64,000 nucleotides of DNA, from contig JAWQEG010000003.1 in NCBI GenBank assembly GCA_033782935.1, positions 818,501 to 882,500 of the forward strand. The letters run 5' to 3'. The DNA is from Petrolisthes cinctipes. Taxonomy: Eukaryota > Arthropoda > Malacostraca > Decapoda > Porcellanidae. Position 1 is the stretch's first letter; each line of letters begins with the position of its first letter. Positions 20,912 to 31,354 of this stretch are shown piece by piece. The notes below the pieces were generated by a model. It did no database searches and was not told the DNA's origin. It worked only from the letters and a program-made list of their open reading frames with translations. The position numbers and the translations under genes are program-made.

Positions 20912-21655
20912 CAGTGTGTGGGCATGACCCCTGCACATGGTACCTAAACAGCAGGAAGGTGAATAGAGGGCATGCGGGGATTACAGGGCCCTTAATGCAG
21001 TCACCATCCCTGACAGGTATCCCATTCTGCATGTACTTGATTTTCACTCGAAGCTGCAAGGATGTACAGTTTCCTCAAAGATTGACCTCGTCAGGGCTTT
21101 CCACCAGATCCCCGTCGCAGAGGAAGATAAAAAAAGATGGCGATAACCACACCATTTGGGCTATACAAATTCCCTGTAATGAACTTTGGCTTACGTAACG
21201 CAGCACAGACATTCCAGAGATTTATGGTTAAGGTACTACAAGGCCTCTATTACATAGTGGTGTATATCGACGACATCCTCATTGCTTCAAGCAATCATGC
21301 GCAACACCAGCGGGAATTATTCTCCCGCCTGCAAGATTATGGATTTAAGATTCACCGATCTAAGTGCGAAATAGGGATGTACCAACTAGACTTTCTCGGC
21401 CACCGAGTTACTACGCAGGGAATTACCCCGCTCCCACTGAAGGTGGAGGCCGTACGGGAGTTCTCTCTCCCTACCATGGCTAGGAAACTAAGAGAATTCT
21501 TAGGAGTGGTGAATTATTACTACCGTTTTATCTCCCACACGGCAGCAACACTCGCCCCACTCCATGACCTGCTGAAGGGCTTGAAAAAGGGCCTCCCAAA
21601 AGAAACTCACTTGGAGCCCTGCAGCAGAGTCCGTCTTCAGCGAGGTGAAGAATAA
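20770..21655 (+). pseudogene. Pol: reverse transcriptase, frameshifted
   Basis: Frame +3 carries PPVFAKRRRMPPERLGAAQR and, with stops at TGA 20928 and TAG near 20967, GDYRALNAVTIPDRYPI and KIDLVRAFHQIPVAEED. The frame changes near 21137 to +2: TTPFGLYKFPVMNFGLRNAA, the catalytic box VVYIDDILIAS (about 21265), LDFLGHRVTTQGITP and LREFLGVVNYYYRF. The YIDD Asp pair is intact. RT copies element RNA into DNA in the particle. Stops and shifts make this copy non-functional. Confidence 0.85.
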
Positions 21656-22070
21656 GCTCGCTGACTCCACCCTTCAGGCATACCCCACGCCCTACACGCT
21701 TACCTACATATACACTGATGCATCCAACGACGCCATAGGAGCAGTGCTACAGCAAGAGGTTGACGGGGTGCTAAAGCCCATTGCGTTCTTTAGCAAACGC
21801 CTCAAGCCACCACAGAGAAAATACAGCACTTTTGACAGGGAGTTGGTGGCCAGGCATGATGCCGTTAAACACTTCTGCCACTTCCTGGAAGGCAGGGCCT
21901 TCCACATACGTAGCGATCACAAACCACTTACGACACCCATGAAACAAATTGGTGCCAGCTGATCACCACGAGGATCTCGACATCTCTCATTCATCTCGGA
22001 ATTTACTGCAGATATACGGCACGTACTGGAAGGAAGACAACACGGTGGCTGACGCACTCTCAAAGGCACC
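21585..22070 (+). pseudogene. Pol: RNase H
   Basis: The frame shifts again near 21585. Visible motifs are YIYTDASNDAIGAVLQQ (first Asp), KYSTFDRELVARHDAVKHF (Glu) and HIRSDHKPL (Asp). A further break at 21960 leads to the typical end NTVADALSKAP. It removes the RNA strand after minus-strand synthesis. Confidence 0.8.
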
Positions 22071-22079
22071 ACCGCCACA

Positions 22080-23050
22080 CCCACTCACCACCACAGTACA
22101 ACGCATTCCTCCTCTAGACTACGCAGCACTTGCCCACGCCCAACAAGATGATACTCACCTCCAGGAACTACTGACGGGCGACACTGGCCTACGCCTTGAA
22201 CGCATAACCGCATCTGACTCTACTTCACGCATCTGGTGTGACACATCCTGCAGCACGCCATACCCCTCCATACCTGAGCAATTCAGAGAGAATGTATTCA
22301 ATCACTATCACTCCATAAGCCACCCGGGAATTGCAGGTACACTTCGCCTCATTATTCGACATGCAGTATGGCCAGGAATGAAAAGGCAAGTGAAGGATTG
22401 AGTAACAGCCTGCATCTCCTGTTAGCATGCGAAGGTAGGACGACATACACGCCCACCAATTCACGAGTTCACCGTTCCTTCCAACAAATTCCACACTGTG
22501 CACGTCAACATCGTGGGCCCTCTCCCATCCTCCCGAGGGTACCGATATCTCCTGACGTGCGTAGACAGGACGACGCGGTGGTGTACAGCTGTCCCTATGT
22601 ATGACATCACGGCTGATGGCACAGCCTGCCATTTTCTCAATAACTGGGTGTCTAACTTTGGTCCCCCTGCAGTTATCGTCACGGACCAAGGGACACAATT
22701 CGAGTCCAGGGCGTGGCAGGACATGCTCACATTATTAGGGACAAGTCATCAACGGACCACCGCATACCACCCGGCAAGTATCGGCATGGTCGAGAGATTC
22801 CATCGCTGCTTGAAGGATGTGTTCCGAGCACTACAGCCTGATCAATGGACTGACGCCCTCCCTCTCATCCTTCTGACAATACGTACTACACTGAAATAGA
22901 ACCTTAAACACTCACCAGCGAAGCTCGTTTTCGGGGAAGACCTACACCTCCCTGGCCAGCTTATATCCCCGGAGACTGACACAACCAGCCTCAGTTTCCT
23001 CCTCGCTCTCAAGCGTGCTGTCGCCAACGCTACACCTCCACCTACACGCT
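22080..23050 (+). pseudogene. Pol: integrase with a substituted catalytic Asp
   Basis: N-terminal HHCC finger: HYHSISHPGIAGTLRLI then CISC after stops at 22399 (TGA) and 22420 (TAG). Catalytic core: VHVNIVGPLPSSRGY has Asn where the family has the first catalytic Asp; VTDQGTQFES retains the second Asp; GMVERFHRCLKDVF retains the Glu. TAG at 22897-22899 follows LTIRTTLK, and the frame then continues PAKLVFGEDLHLPGQL. The Asn substitution (one base) would abolish strand transfer. Confidence 0.8.
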
Positions 23051-24196
23051 GACAAACAAGACACACCTACTTACCACCTATCTCAACACCGCTCCTTCAC
23101 TACTCCTGTGTACGGATTCCCACCTCACTCCACTCCAGCAGGTGTACAGTGGCCCCACATTCCATGCTCTCCAGGGCGGACGCAACTGCACGTTGCGTCG
23201 CAAATACGCGGTAAGCCGTACGTCACATCCTGGGAGTGGGTAAAACTGGCCCACACCGTGCCACTCATCCCAACACACATCATTCCACCTCTCCACCATG
23301 CCTCACACGCGCCACACACGCACTCATCATCACACCGACCTCCACTACTACCCACACCCGACACACCTGCTCACACACCCACAACCTCACCGACACACTG
23401 CACACCCGAAACATACCACACCACACCTACTCACCTTCCATCATATCACCCTCTGCACTCACACGCCAGCCATACCATTCCCCCTACTAGCCCAGCAACT
23501 CCTTCCCCCCTACTACCTACACCCCCTAAACCACCATCACCTTTCTCCTCTACCATCCCGTTACCCATCACCTCACCACCTCACCCCCTCCCTGACACCC
23601 CTCCACCCCCTAGCCCTACCACCCCTCCCCTCCCTCCTCACGACACTTCACCTATTCCTGACCTACCCAAACCTCCTTCCCCTACTTCTGCTACCACACC
23701 TTTCCCCCTCCATCCTGCGTCTTCTCCAACACCAGAAACCACGCAACCTGTTCCTTCCCTTCCCCCTAACGGTAACACACCTATTCCTAATCCACTCGCA
23801 CCCTCGTCCACCACGCCTGCTCCCACACTTCCCCTCCTCCTTCCAACTTTCTCCCCTAAACCTGAACCCTCTCAACCTATTTCTCAGACCCATCTAGCCC
23901 AACCCACACCTACCTCCATTGAACTCTGTGTATCTAATCTTCCACAGGAATTGCCACCCATCATCCACGTCATACCAGCCACGCCTCCTCGACGTCGCAA
24001 TCCCTCACCTCGCCCTGCTACACCACCGTCGCCAAGTCAGGAGCAGCGGGACGATGAACCTGTGATGGTCCCTGATGGCTTCACCTCCCGCTCGGGGCGC
24101 ACGATACGGCGCCCGAGAAAATATGTCGCCACCCTGTACAACACAGACATACACCCACTCTACACTCTCCAGCACACACACAATCCCTACTACTAA
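23015..24196 (+). CDS. Long proline-rich C-terminal tail of Pol
   Basis: Frame +2, open for 393 codons although the rest of pol is broken. Residues from about 85 to 320 are low-complexity Pro/Thr/Ser/His, for example PPHPLPDTPPPPSPTTPPLP. Towards the end the CsRn1-type terminal motif appears: GFTSRSGRTIRRPRKYVATL. The natural protein would join it to the integrase. Part of the openness follows from the C-rich composition (few stop codons possible), so preservation is not proof of selection. Role unknown; perhaps a flexible linker before the basic terminal motif. Confidence 0.55.
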   Translation: MLSPTLHLHLHADKQDTPTYHLSQHRSFTTPVYGFPPHSTPAGVQWPHIPCSPGRTQLHVASQIRGKPYVTSWEWVKLAHTVPLIPTHIIPPLHHASHAPHTHSSSHRPPLLPTPDTPAHTPTTSPTHCTPETYHTTPTHLPSYHPLHSHASHTIPPTSPATPSPLLPTPPKPPSPFSSTIPLPITSPPHPLPDTPPPPSPTTPPLPPHDTSPIPDLPKPPSPTSATTPFPLHPASSPTPETTQPVPSLPPNGNTPIPNPLAPSSTTPAPTLPLLLPTFSPKPEPSQPISQTHLAQPTPTSIELCVSNLPQELPPIIHVIPATPPRRRNPSPRPATPPSPSQEQRDDEPVMVPDGFTSRSGRTIRRPRKYVATLYNTDIHPLYTLQHTHNPYY

Positions 24197-24365
24197 CCAC
24201 ACTCACTTGCAGCCAACCTCGCCACCTCACACTCCACACATCACCCGTATACATATGTACAACATAATTATATTCCTTTATTTTTTAATATTTTTATCGC
24301 CTGTTTTTATATTTATGCTATGTATGTATTGTGCCTTCCCCTCTTCCTTAATAAATTCATTCTGT

Positions 24366-24379
24366 TGGGGGGAGGGGGG
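24366..24379 (+). promoter_or_regulatory. Polypurine tract of the CsRn1-type element
   Basis: GGGGGGAGGGGGG immediately before TAA and the 3' LTR start at 24383. It is the expected plus-strand primer. Confidence 0.8.
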
Positions 24380-24579
24380 TAATGTAGTGGCGCCATATGC
24401 ACCACTTCGTATTCCTTTGTATATTCCATGTGCGGGTACGCCACTCCTTGCTCCTTTGTACTTTCTCCGGCCCCAGACAAGCCACAGTCTGACGGGTAAG
24501 TTAATCCAGTTCCCTGACACAGCTTAATCCACTCTTGGGAGTGCAACCACCGGCCTCCCGCTTTCTCCCAGGTATGAAT

Positions 24580-25571
24580 TGTAAAAGCGAGATTTTTGTC
24601 ACCTTAATTTAATAATACTATTTTACTTTACTCTTGGAGGAAAACAAAAACCCACTGCCTTCAACAAAACAAAAAGCCACCAGTGTATGCTACTACTCTA
24701 TCCTATAGCTGGATCAACCTGGTCTGGAAAAAAAAAAACAAGAGACCGATGAGGAACAGGACTTGCCTTGCGAATACCAAAAAAAAAAAAAAAAATACAA
24801 AGGACAAGTCCAGCTCCTCTCCAGTACTGGGTAAACGCTGCCACCACCAGACCAAAGTCGATCAGAGGAACCAAGTGAACACACACTGGAGGGGTAGCGT
24901 AGCGGTACTTTAAGAAGGCTCGCGAGTAAGCAACCCAGACTACAATTTTAACAGGGGTACGATCAGTGACTTGAATTGAGAATTAATATCTTTATAGGAA
25001 CACAGTCTATTTGTTATATCGGTAACGGAAATACTCAACTAATTATAAACCCATTTATTTGTCATTATTATGGCACGCGTACATTTATATAATAATAATA
25101 CAATAATAATTTCTTCTCCCCCTCCCTTGTTAATATATCCTACTCCCCGTTCTGTCAACTAGGACACGAACAATTCCGTGCCTCGCCAGTTGACAGAGCT
25201 AACACACATAAGAAAAAACGATATATATATATATATATACTATGAAATATCCCCCCTCCCTTAATACAGTTCCTACTCCCCGTTCTGTCAATTAGAACAG
25301 GAAGAATTCCGTGTCTCGCTAGTGACAGAGCTAAGCACATAAAAAAATGTATTACATGAAGTGTCCCCCCTCCCACAATATCTCAAATAATTCCTAATAA
25401 TAAATTTTTCACCACAAGGCCGAAATACAGCTAATACAATAAAAAAAAAAGTCACATCCTAATCTCAATAATATAATAATGAACTTTTAGAATTGCCAGC
25501 AATACTAAAAGCCTACCCTAATACCCGTAAATATTCTAAATAACAATATATATAAAAATAGGGGTGATACA
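24580..25571. mobile_element. Solo LTR (992 bp) nested in the 3' LTR
   Basis: Starts TGTAAAAGCG, ends GGTGATACA (TG...CA), and is flanked by the 4-bp TSD GAAT (24576-24579 and 25572-25575). It has no coding capacity, so it is most simply a solo LTR left after recombination of another LTR element. Orientation was not determined. Confidence 0.7.
25139..25375. repeat. Two tandem units of about 120 bp inside the solo LTR
   Basis: Both units share TCCTACTCCCCGTTCTGTCA, then ATTCCGTG...CTCGC, GACAGAGCTAA and a CCCCCCTCCC block. Unit one has a hairpin CTGTCAACTAG/CCAGTTGACAG and an (AT)n run at 25220-25239. Confidence 0.75.
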
Positions 25572-25948
25572 GAATCGAGATGGGTGCAGCAGTTCAGGTG
25601 ATGCTCTTGGTCACGTGGGCACGCTACATACGGGAACCAGGAAGCGAGAGGATAAAAAGGGGAGGCTGCGCCCGTGAGGCAGACTATCCAGCGAGCTACT
25701 ACAGAGGAAGGTCTTGACACACACCTGCAACACACGTGTTCCCATTCTGACCACACGTTGTGCTCCTGCTCTACACTGCTACACAATCTCCACTGCACCT
25801 ACCAACTCTTCACGACGCTGCACGACAGGCTGGCCTTCCCTATATTCATATGTACTGCTCACCTGTGTATTACCAATAAACTGTACCATGTATTCTAGAC
25901 TCTGTTCACCCGGGTAGATGCATAAGGAGCTTCCTTATGTTTTACTAC

Positions 25949-26481
25949 AAAGTTTTCTTCATGTTCCACTGATTCGAGGTTACTCCGTCTCACACACGTC
26001 GATTTTTTCAAGGTAAATCATCACAGTGGTGTCACATCTCCTAAAACGTGCGAGCCCCTGTACCACGGGGCAGTGCTGGCGAATGTACATAGCATCAAAT
26101 ATTATGTAAAAACAAACAATGGCGGAAGCAGTGGTAAAGCGAACCAAACAAATTTAAACAAATTAAGCACAATTTGGTTGTAGATGCATTGAGCCAGTAT
26201 GACGCTGCCTTTAGAAGAAGAATGTATTGGGTAGCATGTTTATTACTGTGTGTATAAAGGAGAAGAAAAAAAGATATTATGGTACAAAGAATGCCAAAAT
26301 ACAACATGACTATGAACAACATTATAAGAACTGAATGAAACAGTGTAAACACTTTCACTGGCTGGTGATTTCGCTCAATACGGGCACGGGCAGTTTGTTC
26401 GTTTGCCCACGGTCCAGGAAAATTCCTGGACCGTAGGTTTGCTCCTAACATGTGCCTGATGAGAGACCTGCCCGCCGATCA
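25949..26481. other. Spacer with a strong small palindrome
   Basis: No gene recognised. At 26410-26433 CGGTCCAGGAA and TTCCTGGACCG form an 11-bp perfect stem with a 2-base loop. Confidence 0.5.
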
Positions 26482-27248
26482 GGGGTGGAATCCAAAGAGA
26501 TTGTTTAGCGACGCGTCGCTAATACCGATGTCGTTAATAACTAACTACACGCAGGCGTCGTTAACTTCGCCCTGATCCAAGAAGCCTCTGCCCGCCTGTT
26601 GTTAGGAGCGCGGTAACTGGTACACGCCTCTGATTGGCTAGAGTCATCAATGACGTCATGGACACCTCGTAGCCAATCACGAAGCGTGTGACATGGCGCG
26701 TTTGTTTAAAAACCGCGATCAGCTGGCAGCTGTCAAAACAAGTGTCTTCGTATCGCTCTACTGAGTGTACTCGACTTTTTCATTTCAAACACAGCAGGTA
26801 CGTCCACAGTTTTTATTTAGTATCTGAAAATAGTTTTTGGAGTCATACGAAATGTAAATAATGAAAAGGTTATGAAATGCTTATTGATTTTATGCACTCT
26901 TTGTATGGTAATTACATTAATCATTCAGTATACAGTACTTGGTTTTAGCATTTCATTAATTATTAACATACTTGTATTTTGTTTAAAACAATGATGTATA
27001 ACACAGTGCTGTATTTACAGTAGTGTACTGTTTTCTATTTTCGTAGCACTCTGTGCTCTGCCATCTAACTAATACCAAATATTCTAATCCTGTTCCCACC
27101 TCCTGTCAGTGCTTATAGTGGTGAATCCATGATCCATTCTCTGAAGATCATTTAATAACATTGTTTATTCTGAACACACAGCAGAATACGTATTGTTGCC
27201 ACACTTCCTCCATGCACAAGGACATTAGGGACATCCTAGAAGTAATGA

Positions 27249-27362
27249 TGGAGTCAGCAGGAAGCCACAGCTGCTATTAGAGAAAGTGCAGCAGCACAGA
27301 GACAAGCCGCTGAAGCCATTATAGTGCTGGCTTCTATTGTAAGAGTGTTTATTGAGAAATAA
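27249..27362 (+). pseudogene. Harbinger partner (MADF/Myb-like) protein, C-terminal remnant
   Basis: Frame +3 ending at TAA 27360-27362: QEATAAIRESAAAQRQAAEA then IIVLASIVRVFIEK. Alanine/glutamine-rich C-terminal helices of this type end the DNA-binding partner proteins that Harbinger elements encode opposite the transposase; the partner recruits transposase to the ends. A TGA at 27246 precedes it, and the MADF part is not recognised, so the call rests on position and composition. Confidence 0.4.
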
Positions 27363-27781
27363 GGAAAATAACTTTGGATCAGGATGTGTTGCATACAGTA
27401 TGCTACTAATTTGGCTAGGAGCATACAGTGTTGTCATGGTAGGGAAGACAGTAATAGCATGCTCCTAGCTAAGTTAAGAGCATACTGTAAATAACACTGA
27501 ACTGCATACAGTCACACATTCCAGCAACACAATAAACATTCAAGATCCCACTGGAAAAACCATGTAATCGTAATGTAAATATAACCGATAACACCAACTT
27601 AGGAAATAGATATACAGTATATATATAGTTTGGTGATTCTGCATGCCAATACTGTACCAATGTTACCAAACATTCTGTCACATGCCACATTAAAAAAACA
27701 TATAGCAAAATACCAACAGACACAGACATAATAAGTTGGTAAATAAATACACTAGTAACCAAGACATAATTTTATTTTTTT

Positions 27782-30700
27782 AAACCCCCTTTCGACCATA
27801 AAACTCCGGTATGATCTCGTCACGTGTCTGTCTACCCGTGCCACCACGATCACCAGCTCCAACTACATGGGCCTCAATAGGCATGTCCTCTTCTGGTAGA
27901 TGCTGGAAAATGAAGGTATTAAGGGATTTTAGAAATCACTGAAAAACATTGATATATTAAGACAAACTTCAGGGTTGAAGCAGTGCAATTGCAGAGATTG
28001 CATTGTACAGTATTATAATAATTACTGTAATTGAAGTAATTACTGGTGTCTCATTGTACTTATATAGTAGCACAGTAAGGTAAGTTAATGCTACAATAAA
28101 TACTAAGCCACAGTGCATACTTACATTGTTAGGATCAGGAATACTCCTACTGACACACCAGTTGTGCAGCAGGAGACAAGCACTTACAATCTTTGCAGAT
28201 CTCAAAGGAGTGTACTGTAATTCTCCACCAAACCGATGAATACATCTGTTAGATACCATTTATTAGAGGGATATAAAAGGAAAATGTAACAGTGGATTTT
28301 ATGGACCAATGTGAACAAAAAGTAATCATATGAAATACATTAATAAAGGTGAAATTTTCATTTCATTATAAAGTCAAAAGATTTAGAAACCTTGCCATTG
28401 ATTGGAAACTCTTATGAAATTAGAATTGAGGTTTGGAGAGGGAGCAAATTATAACTATATATAGAGTTTGCTTGTGATTTGTTGAAACCGAAGGGATATT
28501 AAAAAGTCACTTCCTAACCTGAAGGGATTTTTAACAACTCCTAAGGTCAGCTCCACAATGACCCTTGTTCTTACAAGGGCCCTGTAGTAGAGTTCCTCTG
28601 CCTCATTTGTGGGATTGGTGACTGGGGTTATGAGAAAAGGCTCCAATGGGTACCCACTGTCACCTGCAAGACATTGTTACCAGAAAGATGAACTATTTAT
28701 ACATACTGTACATACATATATAACCAAACAGAAACTCACCTGGGAGGAATATGTATATCATACAGCCTTAGAACTGTACACTTGTTAAAACATCTCCTGA
28801 TACCAACCTAAGAGTAAGTAGTCCCCAAAGTGCCTCTACTAAAGTGTTGCCTCAAGTTGCTGTTCCTTCAAATGTAGGCATCATAAGTGGATCCTGCAAA
28901 GTGACACATGTATTAAAGCATGTGGTTCTACTTCAAATGTTATGCCAAGAAGCCCTCACATATATATAATGATTTAATACACTTGGCAACCCTAGTATCA
29001 ATGGGAAGACTTTTTATATCAAACTTGATTTTTAAAGAGATATAACCATGCAGGTTTTGGGAAATTTTTCATATACAAGGGTATGCAATAATATAGACCA
29101 TATACTAAACAGTATCTTACACAAAATTTCTTATTTACACACATTATTTAAATCTAGGTACATGAAATACAGTACAGTACCTGGAAATCTGGCAGAATAA
29201 TTGATGATCAAGCCATTTCCATCACAAACAACTTGAAAGTTTAGTGAATTTAATCTTTTTCTATTGACGTACAGTACATGGCCTCATCAATACTTGGAGC
29301 CTTGATGGCAACGTGTGTACCTGCATACATAGCATAAACATTAATATATTGTGTAACAATAGGATCAATTTTATCTGTCTGCCTCATACTCTAAACAAAG
29401 GAATGACATAGTATATACAGGACTGTATACAGGTACAGTATTATATAAGCCAAACCAATATAATTCCTCAAGAGGAAAGTACACAAGGCAAGGTTGAAGT
29501 TAATATTGAGGGTAAAAAACTGTTACCTCTCTTACACCTTGTATGTTGTAGAGCCAAGAATCACAACAATGTTGGTGGGGGGAGACTGATAATTTATTAT
29601 GAAGCATGTCTCTATATGATTGGGTTCTAACAACAAGGAAAACAACTAGCATTATGGATTTCATCAATAAAACTATGAAGCTTACCATCTATAGCTTCAA
29701 TTACTCGTGGGAAGTTGGTGACCCTGCTGAAGGCTTGGGCTCATGTTCACAACTGTTGTGGTGTTGATGGCATATTAATTTCCTCAGCAGCCTTGGTACT
29801 CATGATGTTTGTTATTCTGGTGAATATTCTGCTGATCCTTGCTTGTGTTGGACCTGAAATAATCGTTATTTATTCAATATGTATATTTGTTGCATGAGAA
29901 AAAATATTATAGTATTGTTTGGCTAGGTTTTTAAACTGTAATAATACAATTTGTGTTAAAATTACTTGACTGCAACCCTATGCTGGCTAGAAAACTATGT
30001 ACAATATTTAATTGTAATAGAGTAGTGAAGAAATTTAAATATTATAGTGAGTTGTTTATGCAGTCCAAACATTGTTCACAAAAGATTTTATTTATGCAAA
30101 AAGTACAGTATGATACAGCACTGTATATATGCAGCTCCTGTTACTTTGGCCACTATTAGGACAAACTATATCAGAAAACATACTGCATCATGCTTACAGT
30201 TATTAATGACAAGATAAGCAATAATGAAAACAGGTTACAAAGTACAATAGAGCCATTTTGTATTCAACCAATTTTTCTCATGTGTTTCAAGACCTTTATT
30301 ATGATATGATATGCTTATCTTATATGGTACTTGCTTATGTAAATTGCTGATATTCTTTATCCTTGAAAAGGTATGGCACAAACAATGCATCTTTGAGCAT
30401 CAAGTCTAAATAAATCTTAGTATAATGGACAACTTGAAATACAGTATTTAGAATAAAAAAAAATATTTTATTGGTTATACTTAATTAATTTATATATTTC
30501 ATATACAGTACAGTATATATATATATTAATATTTTTTACTTGATTTGATATATACATAAATTATGTTAAGGAAATCTGAGGATAATACATTGAGAAGATA
30601 TCTATAGATAGGCTACAGTAAATTAGGGAGGAGTAACCACTAGCCTAACTTTTAAAACTAAAAAGAAAAGAAAATAATACGCATTATATTTTACTCACCT

Positions 30701-30973
30701 CTTGTGTCTCCAATTAACATGGTGAAAGGAGCCACTGGCATACACTCTCAAGGCAATCAATAGCTGGATATGTGGCAGTATGGGATTTCCTCGCCTTGTT
30801 CTTCTCCTCAGCAGGGGTGAGAACTCATCAATGAGCTGCGTCAGCTCATGCCGAGGAAAGTGGTAGTGCCTTATCAGCTCGTTGTCATTGAGAGCTAGAG
30901 GGTCCAGACGGTCTCAAAAGCATCTCTCTCTCCTTAGAGCCCTTGCTGCCATGTCAGCCAACACGTAGTCCAT
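27782..30973 (-). pseudogene. Harbinger (HARBI1-like) transposase, about seven exons
   Basis: Exons by splice sites and homology. 30973-30699: MDYVLADMAARALRRERC, FPRHELTQLIDEFSPLLRRR, GNPILPHIQLLIALRVYASG. 29853-29686: GPTQARISRIFTRITNIM, NFPRVIEAIDG with donor GTAAGC. 29320-29181: THVAIKAPSIDEAMY, VVCDGNG region. 28893 to about 28811: degenerate DAYI/RNSNL block. From 28663: GDSGYPLEPFLITPVTNPTN, RVIVELTLGVVKNPFRLGSD. 28262-28125: RFGGELQYTPLRSAKIVSAC. 27905-27782: HLPEEDMPIEAHVVGAGD and the stop. Asp of IDG, Asp of GDSGYP and Glu of RVIVELTLG make up the DDE triad. TGA in exon 1 (30914-30916), two stops in exon 2 and small indels inactivate it. Confidence 0.85.
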
Positions 30974-31354
30974 GGTGAAGTAGCCTCAGTCCGCTGACTG
31001 TCAGTGTGAGACCAGTCACCGATGTACAGTACAAGCAGTACTTGAAATGTTGTCTAGCATGCTTTTTGCGTGTTTAACGGCACTTTGTTTACATCTTGCC
31101 GTCTTTATATATATATTGATATCAATTTCCACTGTAATCAATGAGAAATATTCACTAAATATGATGATATCTGAGCCCATATGGTGCACGTCGTTAACTT
31201 TTACCAGCTTTTACTACACCTCCCGAGGTGTTGTTATTAACGACGTCGCTAACGCGCCCGTGACGTCATCATTTTGCTTCTTGGATCGCGTCGGTAGTGG
31301 CCGACGTCGCTAACTCGAGTTACCGACGTTGTTAAGTTTCTTGGATCCGGCCCC

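Larger units (their letters stand above)
15162..25944 (+). mobile_element. CsRn1-type Ty3/gypsy LTR retrotransposon with two nested insertions
   Basis: Full-length element bounded by LTRs (15162-15704 and 24383-25944) and a 4-bp TSD CTAC (15158-15161 and 25945-25948). Subtracting the two nested insertions and their duplicated bases leaves about 7.4 kb. Order: LTR, primer-binding site TGGTGACCCCGG, gag with a CsRn1-like C-x3-H...C finger, candidate -1 frameshift, protease, RT, RNase H, integrase, long proline-rich tail, polypurine tract, LTR. A tRNA-Trp-type primer site, a 4-bp TSD and the gag finger are hallmarks of the CsRn1 clade. Pol is heavily mutated, so the copy is inactive. Confidence 0.88.
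24383..25944 (+). repeat. 3' LTR of the CsRn1-type element, split by a solo LTR
   Basis: Halves 24383-24579 and 25576-25944 align with the 5' LTR. AATAAA is retained near 25875. The last base pair is TA instead of CA, followed by the TSD CTAC. Confidence 0.85.
26482..31354 (-). mobile_element. PIF/Harbinger DNA transposon 1
   Basis: Ends are inverted: GGGGTGGAATCCAAAGAG (26482) against GGGGCCGGATCCAAGAAAC read from 31354. Subterminal sequences are rich in CGACGTCGCTAAC / GTTAACGACG repeats in both orientations. The element contains a multi-exon transposase on the minus strand and the C-terminus of a second ORF on the plus strand, the two-gene arrangement of Harbinger. The usual 3-bp TSD is not evident. 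TGACGTCA occurs near both ends (26651 and 31261). Confidence 0.75.

Noticed and set aside
24683..24913. Lys/Asn-rich ORF in the solo LTR
   Set aside because: Depends on two poly(A) runs; no homology and a non-coding LTR context.
31047..31313. 88-aa hydrophobic ORF
   Set aside because: It lies in the subterminal repeats of Harbinger 1 and has no supporting motif or splice context.
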